From Zoroaster sp. YZ-2022 (lineage: Eukaryota > Echinodermata > Asteroidea > Forcipulatida > Zoroasteridae), in NCBI GenBank assembly GCA_029582265.1, contig CM055822.1, positions 2,663,057-2,727,056 on the forward strand: a DNA stretch of 64,000 nucleotides, read 5' to 3'. A program made the position numbers and the translations under genes. Below the pieces are notes generated by a model, which saw only the letters and a list, made by a program, of their open reading frames with translations, had not been told where the DNA came from and did no database searches. Shown here piece by piece: positions 10,756-21,080 of the stretch (positions are counted from its first letter, which is position 1; each line of letters begins with the position of its first letter).

Positions 10756-11008
10756 GTGTAATGACTGTCGTTTTGACAGTAGTATAGTATTAAACCAAAC
10801 CAGTTGATTAAGCCAAACCAGTTTCTTTTATACTGAATAAACCAGAACTATAAAGATGGCTTACATTTTGTTTCCAAGAAGATCTTTGTTAGTTGCGTAC
10901 CTTCATCCTTGCACCTTGTGACCTTGGTTACAAAAATAACGTAGTTGGCAATAACATTTGAAACAAAACAAAACAAAATTTTAGTTGGCAAACGACAGTC
11001 ATTACAAT
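10756..11008. repeat. Short inverted-repeat element
   Basis: GTAATGACTGTCGTTT near 10758-10774 is inverted as AAACGACAGTCATTAC near 10990-11006. The interior is non-coding. MITE-like; no clear target duplication. Confidence 0.45.
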
Positions 11009-12229
11009 CACGTCAGTAGATTGAGGTCATGCTTCTGGAACCACAGTTGTTGAGAAGAAAAAGGTTCTTAAGTTCTACCCTACTCTTCAGTCCTCTGTCC
11101 GGAGTGCGACACCTGGCTTTCCAGAACTTGGTGATGACAACACCTATGTTGGAGAATTGTTGGCCTGTGACATCTAGGGTATTTGATTTACCAAAGCTGA
11201 TTCACCTAGTGAACAGTGTACTTTAAACATTTTGAAAATTGTGTTTGGGACACTTTGGTTTTTTAAATTTTTATTTTTGTTGCCCAATTTTCTAATTTTA
11301 TACCGTCCAATTTTGAAATCTTACAGCTGAAATTTGTGACAACATTTTTTTGAAGCTGTGATTGTGTACAATATATCAGTAGCTGTTACGTACTGAGCAT
11401 TTAGACAGAACATTAATAATTGCCTTGGTAATACCACATATGAAATATTAAGCAAAACCTAATCAAGAACATTATTTACAATTTTAAGAGATTGTAGTTG
11501 TTACTTGTTAACTCTTGCTTAATCAAAGCAGTGCCGACAGATGTTTGATCACTGAGATAATTTCCTTAGAGTATAAAAATATACTCTGCTTTCAGTGAAT
11601 GGAAGAAGTCAATTTGTGAAATAGTGTATTCCTACTGTTTTATTTTGCATAAATAGTATGGAAAATTGTATGGTTCTTTTGAGAGTAGCATTTTGTGTAA
11701 CATATGAAACGTGTATGGTTGCTAATCGTTGTAGTAATCCGGTTGTAGTTTGATATTCTTCCCACACTGCAGGTTGAGGTACATGTTCATGTCAGACCGT
11801 TGTAGTTTCTGCATCTCATGCCTCATCCATCCCTTCTTCTTCGTCCTGCACTTCCCGTCACAGCAACTAGACCATCAGTTTGCAACTTGGAACACTGCAA
11901 ACCGCTTCACCACTAATGCTAGATTTACTGCTACTCGCCAGCAAAGAATAAGTTAAGGTAATGGATGCCAATTGCTTGCTTGCTTGCACGGTGCTGTACG
12001 GTGCTATATTTTCACATGTATTAACTTTCACTCCACGTAACCAGCAGGAAAGTTTGTATCTAACTATGGCTACTGGGGGAAAGACAGTTTGGTCCTTGGG
12101 TGCAAAGAGATGTCTGAAGAAGATTTATTAAGCCAGATAAAGAAATTGAAAGACCAACTTCATGACACGACCACAGAGTCAAAATCAAAAACTTGACATT
12201 TCTGTTGATGTCTAGTCAGAAAAAGTTAG

Positions 12230-12800
12230 CATCTTATTCCAGTTCAACTGATTCTTGCTTCAAACTTGAGGATTGGATTTGTAATGTCAAAGAAAATATT
12301 AGGTCCCACTCTGTCAGGAAGTGATAAGGTTGATTTTGTTTTTTAACACCTCACTGGGCCTGCTAGAGAAGAAGTCAAATTTAGACTCTGTTATTCTATA
12401 AAAATATGGAGGATGTTTTTAAGATACTTAGAGAGGTTTTTGGAGACAAGGGTTCATCTGTTGGGTTTCAACAGGCTTTCATTGAGAGAAAACGGACAGA
12501 AGGAGAGAACATTCAAGATTTTTTGTCTGCTCATTAGACCGTATTGCTTCAGGTCAATGGGTTGAGAGGCATGGAGTAGACTCAATAGGTTCTGATTTTA
12601 AAAAGCATAATTTTGTTGGTATGTGTCCAACAGTAGAATTCCGAATTAGTAAAGAGGTGACATGTCTTGTTGATACTGGTTCATTGGTGAACAACCTCAG
12701 GGAAGAGTGTTTCATTTCCTTGTTTAAGCCTTTGGGTACTCAACTTGACCAAGGTGCCTCGGAATGGTTTAGTCGTATGATTTTGCCCTGCTTATAGCTA
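12230..12800 (+). pseudogene. Decayed gypsy-like gag and protease fragment
   Basis: Read across frames, this stretch shows gag-like pieces (a FKLEDWI segment, then HLTGPAREEVKFR, then MEDVFKILREVFGDKGSS and FIERKRTEGENIQDFLSAH), the arrangement of the capsid region in invertebrate gypsy/PNMA-type Gag. It continues to VEFRISKEVTCLVDTGSLV near 12640-12690, a retropepsin active-site region with DTGS. Stops and frameshifts separate the blocks (for example TAA near 12343 and TAG near 12536), so it is a dead copy. No LTRs found. Unrelated at sequence level to the intact element at 1008-5720. Confidence 0.6.
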
Positions 12801-12997
12801 TCCTAACTCCAGTGCACATGCACACACAGTGAATATGTGTGCACGGATCCATAATATGTATGTACATGTACATGCATATGTACAGACATGTACAGTGACC
12901 ATTCATCGATTCTTCTGTACTTCTGCCAAAATTCAAGGTGGAGCTCATTATGCTAATGTTCTAAATTAAAAAAATTAAGTACGATGGCCCACCTGTG

Positions 12998-13034
<37 letters not shown>

Positions 13035-13331
13035 TGGACTTATATAGCGCACGTATCCACCAACTGAGTGGTGCTCAAGGCGCATTATATTATTACCCAT
13101 CTCAGCTCCCTGGGGAGTATACAGCTCAATTGCTGCCATTACAGCGCATATAGTGCTAATCAACCAACTCTGCCCTCACAGGTACCCATTTAACCCCTGG
13201 GTGGAGAGAAGCAAATTGGTGGTTAAGTGTCTTGCTCAAGGACAAGTAAGTCAGCCGGTCGATTCGAACCCACATTCTGCTGTTAACACCAGAACTTGAG
13301 TCCGGTAAGCTAGACTGCTCGGCCATGACAC
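12998..13331 (-). mobile_element. tRNA-derived SINE with L2-like tail
   Basis: On the minus strand the head (13331 to about 13255) reads TGGCCGAGCAGTCTAG (A-box-like, tRNA-Leu/Ser type), then GTGGGTTCGAAT (B box). A body with CTTGCTCAAG and CTTCTCTCCACCCAGG follows, then a tail GCGC-TATATAAGTCCAC and an (ATT)n run at 12999-13034. The tail resembles the 3' end of the LINE at 61191 onward. Copies or fragments: 25310-25515 and 34389-34480. Confidence 0.8.
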
Positions 13332-13609
13332 TCATACATGTAGATTAATTGTTATGGCACACTGCAGGGATTTATCAATCTTGATCTTAGATGATACACA
13401 ATTGAAATGACATGGATTAAAGATCAAGTCCTCAAAATGCCATTTATTTCACAAAGAGATTCACTATTCACGTGTTTTATCAATCATGTTTAAGCCGTGA
13501 ATGGCCAGTATCACGTAGTGTAAAGAACATTTGCTCTATCCCGGTTTTGCTGTTAGTTAATATACATGTAGATGATTTGTTCAAATTTTGCACAGCCAGT
13601 TTAGTTTAT

Positions 13610-13980
13610 CCCTTACAAAAAAGTTCTATAGGTAATTCTATAAATAAATTCTGTAGAATTTCTATACCAATTTCTATGAGTGTGCTATAGAATCTTTGTT
13701 GCCAATTTCATGTACAATTTCTATACAATTTCTATTTATAGATGATTTCTATGAAAAAATGAGGCCAATTTTCATCCAATTTCTATAGAAAAATAAATAC
13801 CTTCATCCAATTTATAGAAAATTTAGAATAATTTCATAGTATTCTATACAACAGCTTACAGAGTTGTATAGAAGGCTTATAGGAGTTCTATATAGTTATT
13901 TTTTGAGTTTCTATAGATTTCTTGCTCTATAGAGCACTATACAGCATTCTATATAGATTTTCTATAGAACTTTCGTTATG
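13610..13980. repeat. TTCTATAG-rich AT region
   Basis: Dense, irregularly spaced copies of TTCTATAG/CTATAGAA and ATTTCTATA, self-complementary and able to fold. It runs almost to the assembly gap. No gene seen. Confidence 0.6.
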
Positions 13981-14031
13981 CGATTACATGCCTTAGTAGG
14001 GAGTTTGTCAAGGTCATGACCCCAAGTTCTT

Positions 14032-14531
14032 NNNNNNNNNNNNNNNNNNNNNNNNNNNNNNNNNNNNNNNNNNNNNNNNNNNNNNNNNNNNNNNNNNNNN
14101 NNNNNNNNNNNNNNNNNNNNNNNNNNNNNNNNNNNNNNNNNNNNNNNNNNNNNNNNNNNNNNNNNNNNNNNNNNNNNNNNNNNNNNNNNNNNNNNNNNNN
14201 NNNNNNNNNNNNNNNNNNNNNNNNNNNNNNNNNNNNNNNNNNNNNNNNNNNNNNNNNNNNNNNNNNNNNNNNNNNNNNNNNNNNNNNNNNNNNNNNNNNN
14301 NNNNNNNNNNNNNNNNNNNNNNNNNNNNNNNNNNNNNNNNNNNNNNNNNNNNNNNNNNNNNNNNNNNNNNNNNNNNNNNNNNNNNNNNNNNNNNNNNNNN
14401 NNNNNNNNNNNNNNNNNNNNNNNNNNNNNNNNNNNNNNNNNNNNNNNNNNNNNNNNNNNNNNNNNNNNNNNNNNNNNNNNNNNNNNNNNNNNNNNNNNNN
14501 NNNNNNNNNNNNNNNNNNNNNNNNNNNNNNN
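14032..14531. other. Assembly gap of 500 N
   Basis: Exactly 500 unknown bases, a conventional placeholder length. Any ORF across it is meaningless. Confidence 0.99.
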
Positions 14532-14621
14532 AGGTTGTTCATAAGTTTAGAACGCTCTGATCGACGCCGCTCAAACAACCGTAACTTGGCAGTGGTATGC
14601 CTCGTGAGCGTAGATAGGTAA

Positions 14622-14700
14622 AACTTGTAGCTTTGCATGGTGAGGATGATAAGTAAGACTAATTGCGGTGACACCATGTGGAATCTCTTGATATTAATTT
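14622..14700. repeat. CACCATG-family repeat
   Basis: GTAAAACTTGTAGCTTTGCA through GGTGACACCATGTG is nearly identical to 48249-48325, and related ends occur at 8031-8075 and 47034-47235. No coding capacity. Confidence 0.65.
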
Positions 14701-14724
14701 TGGATGAACAAAGAAAGATTTACT

Positions 14725-14795
14725 AGAGCGGGATTTGAACCTGCGACCTCTGGATGGACGTGCCAGCGCTCTACCAACTGAGCTAACTAGCCCTA
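14725..14795 (-). repeat. tRNA-like sequence, probably a SINE head
   Basis: On the minus strand TAGCTCAGTTGG (A box) and GGTTCAAATCC (B box) are good polymerase III promoter boxes, and the D arm pairs. The acceptor stem pairs at only 4-5 of 7 positions, the anticodon loop lacks T33, and the anticodon and T stems have mismatches. It is more likely a tRNA-derived repeat than a working tRNA. Confidence 0.6.
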
Positions 14796-14901
14796 TATTG
14801 GCAGTCTCCCTATTTTGTCAATGTCTTTCTTCGGGGGGCGCCAGTCAGAAGTCATTCAACCATATACTGCCCTTTGGTAAAAGGAACAAATTAATCATTA
14901 A

Positions 14902-14907
14902 ATTTAT
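14902..14907 (-). terminator. Candidate polyadenylation signal of the P-like gene
   Basis: AATAAA on the minus strand about 185 nt after the stop at 15090-15092. It is the first canonical signal downstream in a plain AT-rich 3' region. Confidence 0.4.
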
Positions 14908-15089
14908 TGTCTGAACAAAATATGCACATTTCTTGTAAAGATTGTGAATGCTTTTTACAATGTTAACATGACTTAAACTCATCATTTGTCATTGTAATTT
15001 TCACAGCTTGTACATTTATGTACATGTACATGTACACATCTGGATTCAAATAATAAATATCAAGAATATATCAGGAATTGACATGTATT

Positions 15090-15376
15090 TCATTTTCGTC
15101 GAGGGAGTGGAGTACTATCCAGGAGGGCAGCATTATCTTCTCTGTCCTGGAGTCGGCAATTTCCCCTACGTGAAGCTTTTACACAGCCCTGAGAAACATG
15201 CAAGGCCAACATGTTGTGTCCAAATTGCTCAACAGATGGGTTATCGTTCGCTCCTCCAGCACCTCGCTGCTTGCTGAAGTATTCCTCCAGAGGGTCCTGA
15301 GAGAACTTTTCACTTAGAATATAATTTACCCCTGGAAGTTGAAGTAGCAACTTTGCCAACTCGACAAAGGAGTGCA
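15090..15376 (-). CDS. P-like transposase terminal exon
   Basis: From TTACAG/TGCACTCC to a TGA at 15090-15092. Encodes VHSFVELAKLLLQL, EKFSQDPLEEYFSKQRG and NDNPSVEQFGHN, the best conserved C-terminal signature of the family. Confidence 0.85.
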
Positions 15377-15560
15377 CTGTAAATCAGAAACAACATTTTA
15401 TTAGAACTGAAGAAACGACAAACATTTTTTCCAAAAATAGTTTTCACTCTGGTGTCATAACTTTGAGATTTCTTTAAATTTTCTTAAATGAAAAACAAAT
15501 TTTGATGAAAGGTTATAAATAACAGCCGATTATTTAATCCAAGGAGGATGGAACACATAC

Positions 15561-15693
15561 CTGTTATCTTGATTCCTTCTACAGTTTCTCTACTGAGGCA
15601 CATTTTCTTCTTAGTAGCTCTATCCAGTTCCAGATACGACTCCACTTCCTCTTCCCACTCGTTCAGAAACCCAAGGAAATCTTTCACAAGCCA
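15561..15693 (-). CDS. P-like transposase exon 4
   Basis: From TTCAG/TGGCTTG to ACAG/GTATGT. Encodes WLVKDFLGFLNEWEEEVE and KKKMCLSRETVEGIKIT, highly characteristic of the C-terminal part of P-like transposases. Ends in phase 1. Confidence 0.8.
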
Positions 15694-15828
15694 CTGAATA
15701 TTTAAAATAAAATAATAATGAAAATACATGTTTATTTACTGAGAATAATACAGAATAATACAATTAACACAGTACACACTTTTTGAAGTAAACATTATTG
15801 AGTAATGTTACCCACTTAAAAAACTTAC

Positions 15829-16013
15829 ATCAAATCGCCAATCATCAGTACTCTTGTAGGGAGCTAGGGCAGGTTTTCTAGAACGTGCTCCTTTGTTGGG
15901 GTTCGACACATTCAAACAGTCAAAGAACTGGTCGAAGAAAGTGACAAACTTTACAGTGGACGATGTACCTTCTCCATAGATTCAAAGGCATTTGCCACTG
16001 TGCTACTCAAAAC
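15829..16013 (-). CDS. P-like transposase exon 3, frameshifted
   Basis: Begins VLSSTVANAFESMEK after CTGTAG. A missing base near 15970 moves the rest (TVKFVTFFDQFFDCLNV to APYKSTDDWRFD) into another frame. Ends at GTAAGT. Confidence 0.75.
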
Positions 16014-16275
16014 CTACAGAAAAATAAACAACAGGAAATTTTGGTTTAGTTTTTTAGATAATGGCAGATACTATAAAACATTACAAGATAAATTGCTCAT
16101 ATTTGTAAATTTATGTTTGAAATTACTTTTGAAACCATGACACTAAAATTACACGATTTTTCTGTCCAGAAAAAATATACATAAATGAAATACAATAAAT
16201 GAAATTACACCAACAGCTTGAAACCCAGTGAAGGAAGGCCAGTTACTATACTACTACTACTAAAATGATTTTTAC

Positions 16276-16437
16276 CTGTCCAGCCATATACACCCGCATT
16301 CTCAATGCAGGGGTCAGGTGAAGATGTTCATAACTGACTTTGTGCAGACGTCGTAATCCCGGTGAACATCTTCCAAGGCCCACATCCCATTCATACAACT
16401 GTAAAAGCTGCGTCCAAGTCACTTCTTGCTTGTTGAA
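16276..16437 (-). CDS. P-like transposase exon 2
   Basis: 162 nt between CAACAG and GTAAAA. Encodes FNKQEVTWTQLLQLYEWD, then HLTPALRMRVYMAGQ, the conserved MRV-x-AAQ region of P-like transposases. Ends in phase 0, so the next codons VLSSTVANAFESME follow in frame. Confidence 0.8.
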
Positions 16438-16624
16438 CTGTTGATACATAAGCAAGAAAAGAATATACATGTACATGTTCTATTAATCATTAAATTGGTA
16501 TCAGTGCAAAGGTACAATATGAATAGCTTTGGGATGTCTGCACACAAATGTCAACTTAACTGAACAATGGGCATTTCATTATGATTTTGATATGTACAAA
16601 TTTAAAAATGTATGTTCAACTTAC

Positions 16625-18586
16625 ACAGAGTGTTTTAGTTTTGTTGTGCCAGCCAGAATTCTCCCAGTTGTTTCTCGTGGTCTTAACGAAGGTTGAGATA
16701 CGATTGTGCAATACGGTTCTTTTCAGAACCTGTATCTCAGCTTCACGTTAGTTGAGATAAACACATGGTGTTACCGCAAACCGAAACGATAAGATGTGGC
16801 ACATCACAAATGAAGTAGATTTTCTGTGAAGTATCGAACGGATTGGTGGTTTGGTAGACCAGATCTGTGGAGCAGTCATTTGCATGAAGCCGATAAAACT
16901 TCCGATTTGGAGAAGCTCCGTCGGAAACCAAGGCTCGCACCTTAAATCCTGCAGTTTCCAAAAACAGAATGGCCTCATACATGCACAGGTACAGCTGATT
17001 ACTCGTCACACCAGTAGTAGGGTAATAACCAACAGGAGCATGGAATGATGAGAAGATTCCACGAACCATCAAGACAAGCACATGGGTGGCAATGGTCGGC
17101 TCTTTATCACCCTGACATCTTTTTTCAAAATCTGCAACCTCATTTGCAATACTGGTGACATCGGTAAAGCCGACAACTTTTCCTGACCTTACCGAGAAGA
17201 AAAGACCTGATTTAATTTTCATCTCATCGAACAGCAGAGAGATGTTCGTTTCATACTCAGCACATCCTTGTATGTTGTAATCTTCAACTATTCTGTGTAA
17301 CATTGCAGCGTTGAAGCCTGTGGTTGGGTTGGCAAAATGAGTGTAAGGATGAAGAGTGCTAGGGTGTGGAAGACGTAAAAAACCGGTCTGGCGTAGGATG
17401 TTATATCCAGATGAAGATTTACTATGAAGAGCAATGCACCAACGAATAATAGCAGGATGCCAACGCATCTGTTTCCCCTTTAAAGACGATTCTTTCTGCT
17501 GCTCCCATAAAAGGCCAGCTGGGGAGTCCTTACCAAGGATGTTAGACATCTCATCCCCACACACGTCAACTATATCCTGTAATTTGAAATTTTGAGGACC
17601 ATCAAGGAAAACACTCTTATTTAAACAACTCTACAACTTTGTCTTGAAGAGCATTCACCCTCCGCTTTAGACTCCGTCTTTCTGTTTGTAGTAGGGACAC
17701 TTTCTGCTGGAGCTGGCTTGTGGTCAATGCCTTGTTGGGGATGGATGACGTCAATGATATTGTGTGACTCCTCTTTAGTTTTTGGCGACTCAGAACCTGT
17801 ATTATCTCGCTTCTATGGATTTGGCACACGTCACAACGTGGTTTTTCAGAGAGAAGCTTGCATTTGCAGTGCCTTATTGTTCCACCCAGGAAAATATCAT
17901 TAGCTGTTACTCGAATTGGAATTTGGCCCTCTACGCTTAATAGCTCAATCAATTCATTAAAATCACCATTACCCTCACAGATTTTCAATGATGTCAACTT
18001 CTTGAGAATTCGCTGTAAATGTTGAACATCCATTGTTAGTGGAAGACCTGCGCAAAGATGGTGCTGTTGCTCAACCTTAACTCCTGACACCTCAAGCTGC
18101 CATGTTAAATCCATAAAAATGGTCAAAAACATCACTGGTCGACCTACACTATTCATCTGCATGAACTGTAGTTGATCTACCCCTTGCCATGAAAAAAGAC
18201 CACACTTCATGCCCTCTTCCTTCCACTCCTCCATTCTTCCATGGGCCATCAGTGAAGGAGAATTGTCGTCTTGACATTTTTTGCAAGTAGCCTCTTTAAA
18301 TTCAGCCAAATCAATATTACATGATGTTTTGCACTTTCCCCTTTTTTTTTGACTTTGCCCACCATTTTTTCAACTTAACATCACATGATTTGCAGACAAA
18401 TGGTGGATGAATTTCTGCCAAATCATCGTTGACGTTTATCTCAAATGATGCCTTGATAATGCTGGAAAGCCGCTCTTTCATTATGGGCTGGCGATCATCT
18501 GGAATGGCCCTTTCCATGCCACATAATCTGCAAAGCCCTCGCAGACAAATTCTATGATCAGGATTATTCATCATGATAGTATCTAC
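16625..18586 (-). CDS. P-like transposase exon 1: zinc module, coiled coil and catalytic core start
   Basis: It opens after TTTATTCCAG. The Met-Met at the start may be the true start, or an upstream exon may exist. Blocks: CLRGLCRLCG, then EIHPPFVCKSC (18586-18330); after a one-base shift, CNIDLAEF and EATCKKCQ; then GGTIRHCKCK and KPRCDVCQIHR near 17850; a heptad region SQLQQKVSLLQTERRSLK (about 17700-17640); then, after another one-base shift, the transposase core to CDVPHLI (16798). A foreign block (16685-16787) interrupts it, after which TTRNNWENSGWHNKTKTL resumes and the exon ends at GTAAGT (16624). Putative catalytic acidic residues include the D and E of FDEMKI and the D of VSDGAS. Confidence 0.8.
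16685..16787. mobile_element. Short insertion interrupting the transposase exon
   Basis: About 103 bp between the codons for CDVPHLI and TTRNNW. The same sequence (AACGAAGGTTGAGATACG to CGCAAACCGAAAC) occurs at 8376-8472, so it is a repeat and not part of the gene. It brings a stop soon after the junction. No clean target duplication is visible. Confidence 0.75.
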
Positions 18587-18599
18587 CTGGAATAAACAC

Positions 18600-19770
18600 A
18601 AAACAATGATTAAATAATAAATTACCAAACAAAAAATTTGCCCATTTCATAAAAGAACAAAATTACTGAAAAAATATAAAACAAATTTATTCAAATTGTG
18701 AAATAATGCATTTTTATAAATAAAATGTTGTGAGAACCCTCTAGTCTAAGGGGGTAGGGTAGCAATTTATCACGGATCAACTAATAAATAAAATAATAAA
18801 ATATAAAAAGTGCCTTTAAAAAATTTAAATATTAATAATGTCAACTTGGATTGCCTCCACAGTACTAGACTATGGCCTAGCCTAAAAACTGTTTAATTAA
18901 ATCTAATTTCTACACTTGTATTTTCTTGCACAATGATTTGATCTCCATTAAAAAAAGGAACTAACGACGTTAATGATGTCTCCAGGGATGTTGTTCATGA
19001 GCTTGTGCATCAAATTTTGCAAAACCAATATTGAAAAAAATACTTGTCAATTATCTTAGTAGTTATAGTACTCTTAGTTTTGTACATTATGTACATGGTC
19101 ACATGGTCACCTGGTCATGGAGCTAAAAATGCCTTGCTTTATTTTCCCCACCCTTTTTTACTCTTTTTACTCAAAACAGATTTAAAATATTTACCCCAAA
19201 AAATTGCACTAGAAAATAGAATCAAATGAAGAAATGTGCACAAGTAATAGTAAAATTTTATAATTTATAACTTGCCGAATTTTTTTCGCACTACCCCGCA
19301 CCAGAGAAATCGATGCACGAATGAACAAAAGAAATGTCACACCGTGCAAAACCCTAACTTTCAACCGGCCAAAACTAGCCCAAAGTGCATAAAATCATAA
19401 AAATATCAAAGCATATTTTTCCTTATTTGTAAATTGTCTGTTCACAGAGTTTTGGAATTTTCTTACCTTCCGAAAGTCGGATTTTGACGATTCAAACATC
19501 AAAAGATTCAGAGAATTGCAACGTTACTGATGGATAACGTTGCGCAATGATAGGGCTGCTGCACTCGTACTATGCATGCGAATTGTATTTTCGTTAGGTT
19601 GGTCGTTGTTATTAACTCTTACGATCACAAACATTTCGTTTCGCCACTGAATGGCCGATCGCGGTACCAGACGGTGTGCACAGAGAGATCTTATCGCGGT
19701 CGTAAAACCGTTCGCACAGCGGGGGTCAGCATAGCTTACCACTGGTCAGCGAGCTCTGTAATTGACCAGT
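18600..19770. other. Upstream flank of the P-like gene, nothing else recognised
   Basis: AT-rich to 19290, then GC-richer toward 19770. No second zinc-finger exon, promoter motif or P-type terminal inverted repeat could be recognised, so the element's outer limits are not defined. Confidence 0.4.
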
Positions 19771-20056
19771 AATTGCCCTGTGGGGATTAGGCGGGCCGTT
19801 CGAACTCCATGTGTTCCTTCCTCCATGATTTTACTATCATTTATATTTCGTGACATCACATAGGCCCAAAAAATTACAAGACGATCGGCATTTTGCATGT
19901 TTCAATGAGGACGGCCATCTTGAATGTATGAAAAGTGGTGAACGGAAAACAACTTGCACGCGCAACAATTTTACGACGGATGTTTTATGTGTGCACATAC
20001 TATTTGCTGTATTTTAGCACGCAGAGATATGACCACGTGATATGTCACCGATATAA

Positions 20057-20630
20057 GGCCATGAAAATGAAAGTCATAGATTTGCGTCCACCGCCCGCAT
20101 GTCCCGAAAGCTACCGCCTAAATTTTTCATTATTTGCCAGAAAAATCATTATTTGCACAAAAAAGGTATTTCCACCAAACAAATTTAGTTCCAAATCATC
20201 CACATCAGTAAAACAAAGTTTTTACCAAATTTCCACCAGTATGTGCGCTATAATCATTAGCACATGTTCTCTTCTGAGTCTTAGTCCTCGTGCGTCGTTC
20301 ACAAAAAAGGTCGCATCGCGCTAAAACTGTATGGTAAACTCCGTCCGATTCGCACCTGTGCAACTGTACCGCCTTCACATGCACAACACGTTCGCTATTA
20401 ATGTTGAGCCTTTGTATCTTATGCCTGTGTGTGCGGCCCGCACGTATAATGATGCACGTATAATGATGCACGTACAATGATGCACGTACGTACACAGATT
20501 AGAAGAAACATCTTGTGATTGCGCTGTTATTAATGATCAATGGAAATAATGAATGATGAATAATGAAAAAAAGCCTCATGTATTTTCGAAATTTCCCGGA
20601 CGCAAATCTATGACTTTCATTCTCTTGGCC
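20057..20630. mobile_element. PIF/Harbinger-like MITE, copy 2
   Basis: Same family as 6383-6909 in opposite orientation. Ends GGCCATGAAAATGAAAGTCA and the inverse of GGCCAAGAGAATGAAAGTCA, flanked by TAA at 20054-20056 and 20631-20633. It is longer (574 bp), partly because ATGATGCACGTA is triplicated near 20450-20490. Confidence 0.85.
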
Positions 20631-20762
20631 TAAACTTAAAACATTAATACGTTAGCCCCTGAAGCAAAAACAAGTGGGCAGTATCACCATTTTCAGGTAA
20701 AATTTTACGTAATCAAGGGCCTGGCGACCATCATGAGATTACATAGAAACAGAAAATGTACT

Positions 20763-20855
20763 TTAACCCTAACTCCCTAGACAACAAATTAGGCAGTTGG
20801 AGGATTTTGAAGGATTTTTTTTGTTCAGTAACAATGCTTAGGGAGTTCAGGTTAA
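20763..20855. mobile_element. Tiny TTAA-flanked MITE, copy 1
   Basis: TTAACCCTAACTCCCTA at the left and its near-inverse (TAGGGAGTTCAGGTTAA) at the right; about 90 bp including TTAA on both ends. The interior contains GGAGGATTTTGAAGGATTTT. Reverse-oriented sister at 33114-33203. Confidence 0.75.
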
Positions 20856-21080
20856 CAGGTGAAAACGGGAAGGTAAATATGCATCATTTTATTCAACATA
20901 TTGCATGTACAGGGGGAAATGAGGTTTAATCAGGATGACCCTGACGTAGTATATAACTAGGGATGTTAGACCCAAATTTCAAATTCCTTGTTTCTCTACA
21001 AAACTCATATAGATTGAAAGGGCAAAAAATATCAAACTTAATATAAAAAAAAATTAAACAAATTGATGAAACGTCACAGG

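Larger units (their letters stand above)
15090..18586 (-). pseudogene. P-element-like transposase with RAG1-N-like zinc N-terminus (broken gene)
   Basis: Five minus-strand exons are visible: 18586-16625, 16437-16276, 16013-15829, 15693-15561 and 15376-15090, all with GT-AG borders and consistent reading phase. The order of motifs is that of P-element/THAP9-type transposases: a Leu-zipper coiled coil, WHPAIIRWCIALHSKSSSGY, an RNase-H-like core with LLFDEMKIKSGL, CDVPHLI, MRVYMAGQ, DQFFDCLNVSNP, MCLSRETVEGIKITG and SQDPLEEYFSKQRG. In place of the usual THAP finger, the N-terminus carries Cys pairs (CRLCG, HPPFVCKSC, CKKC, CDVC) that resemble the RAG1 N-terminal zinc module; a ZAD-like finger is the alternative. 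Defects: a one-base shift in an A9 run near 18345, an extra base near 17616, a shift in exon 3 near 15970, and a short insertion at 16685-16787. Family role: cut-and-paste transposition. This copy is dead as assembled. Homopolymer shifts could be assembly errors; the insertion is not. Confidence 0.85.

Noticed and set aside
13976..14677. Long open frames over the gap
   Set aside because: They consist almost entirely of N; no information.
14725..14795. A functional tRNA gene
   Set aside because: Good A and B boxes, but poor acceptor stem, missing T33 and mismatches in two stems; better read as a SINE head or tRNA relic.
17600..17640. A short intron between the coiled coil and the catalytic core of the P-like gene
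   Set aside because: The coding sequence continues without a gap after a single extra base; there is no GT-AG pair of sensible length in phase.
14700..19790. Terminal inverted repeats of the P-like transposon
   Set aside because: I compared the flanks on both sides and found no convincing inverted ends or 8-bp duplication; the left flank lies close to the gap and other repeats.
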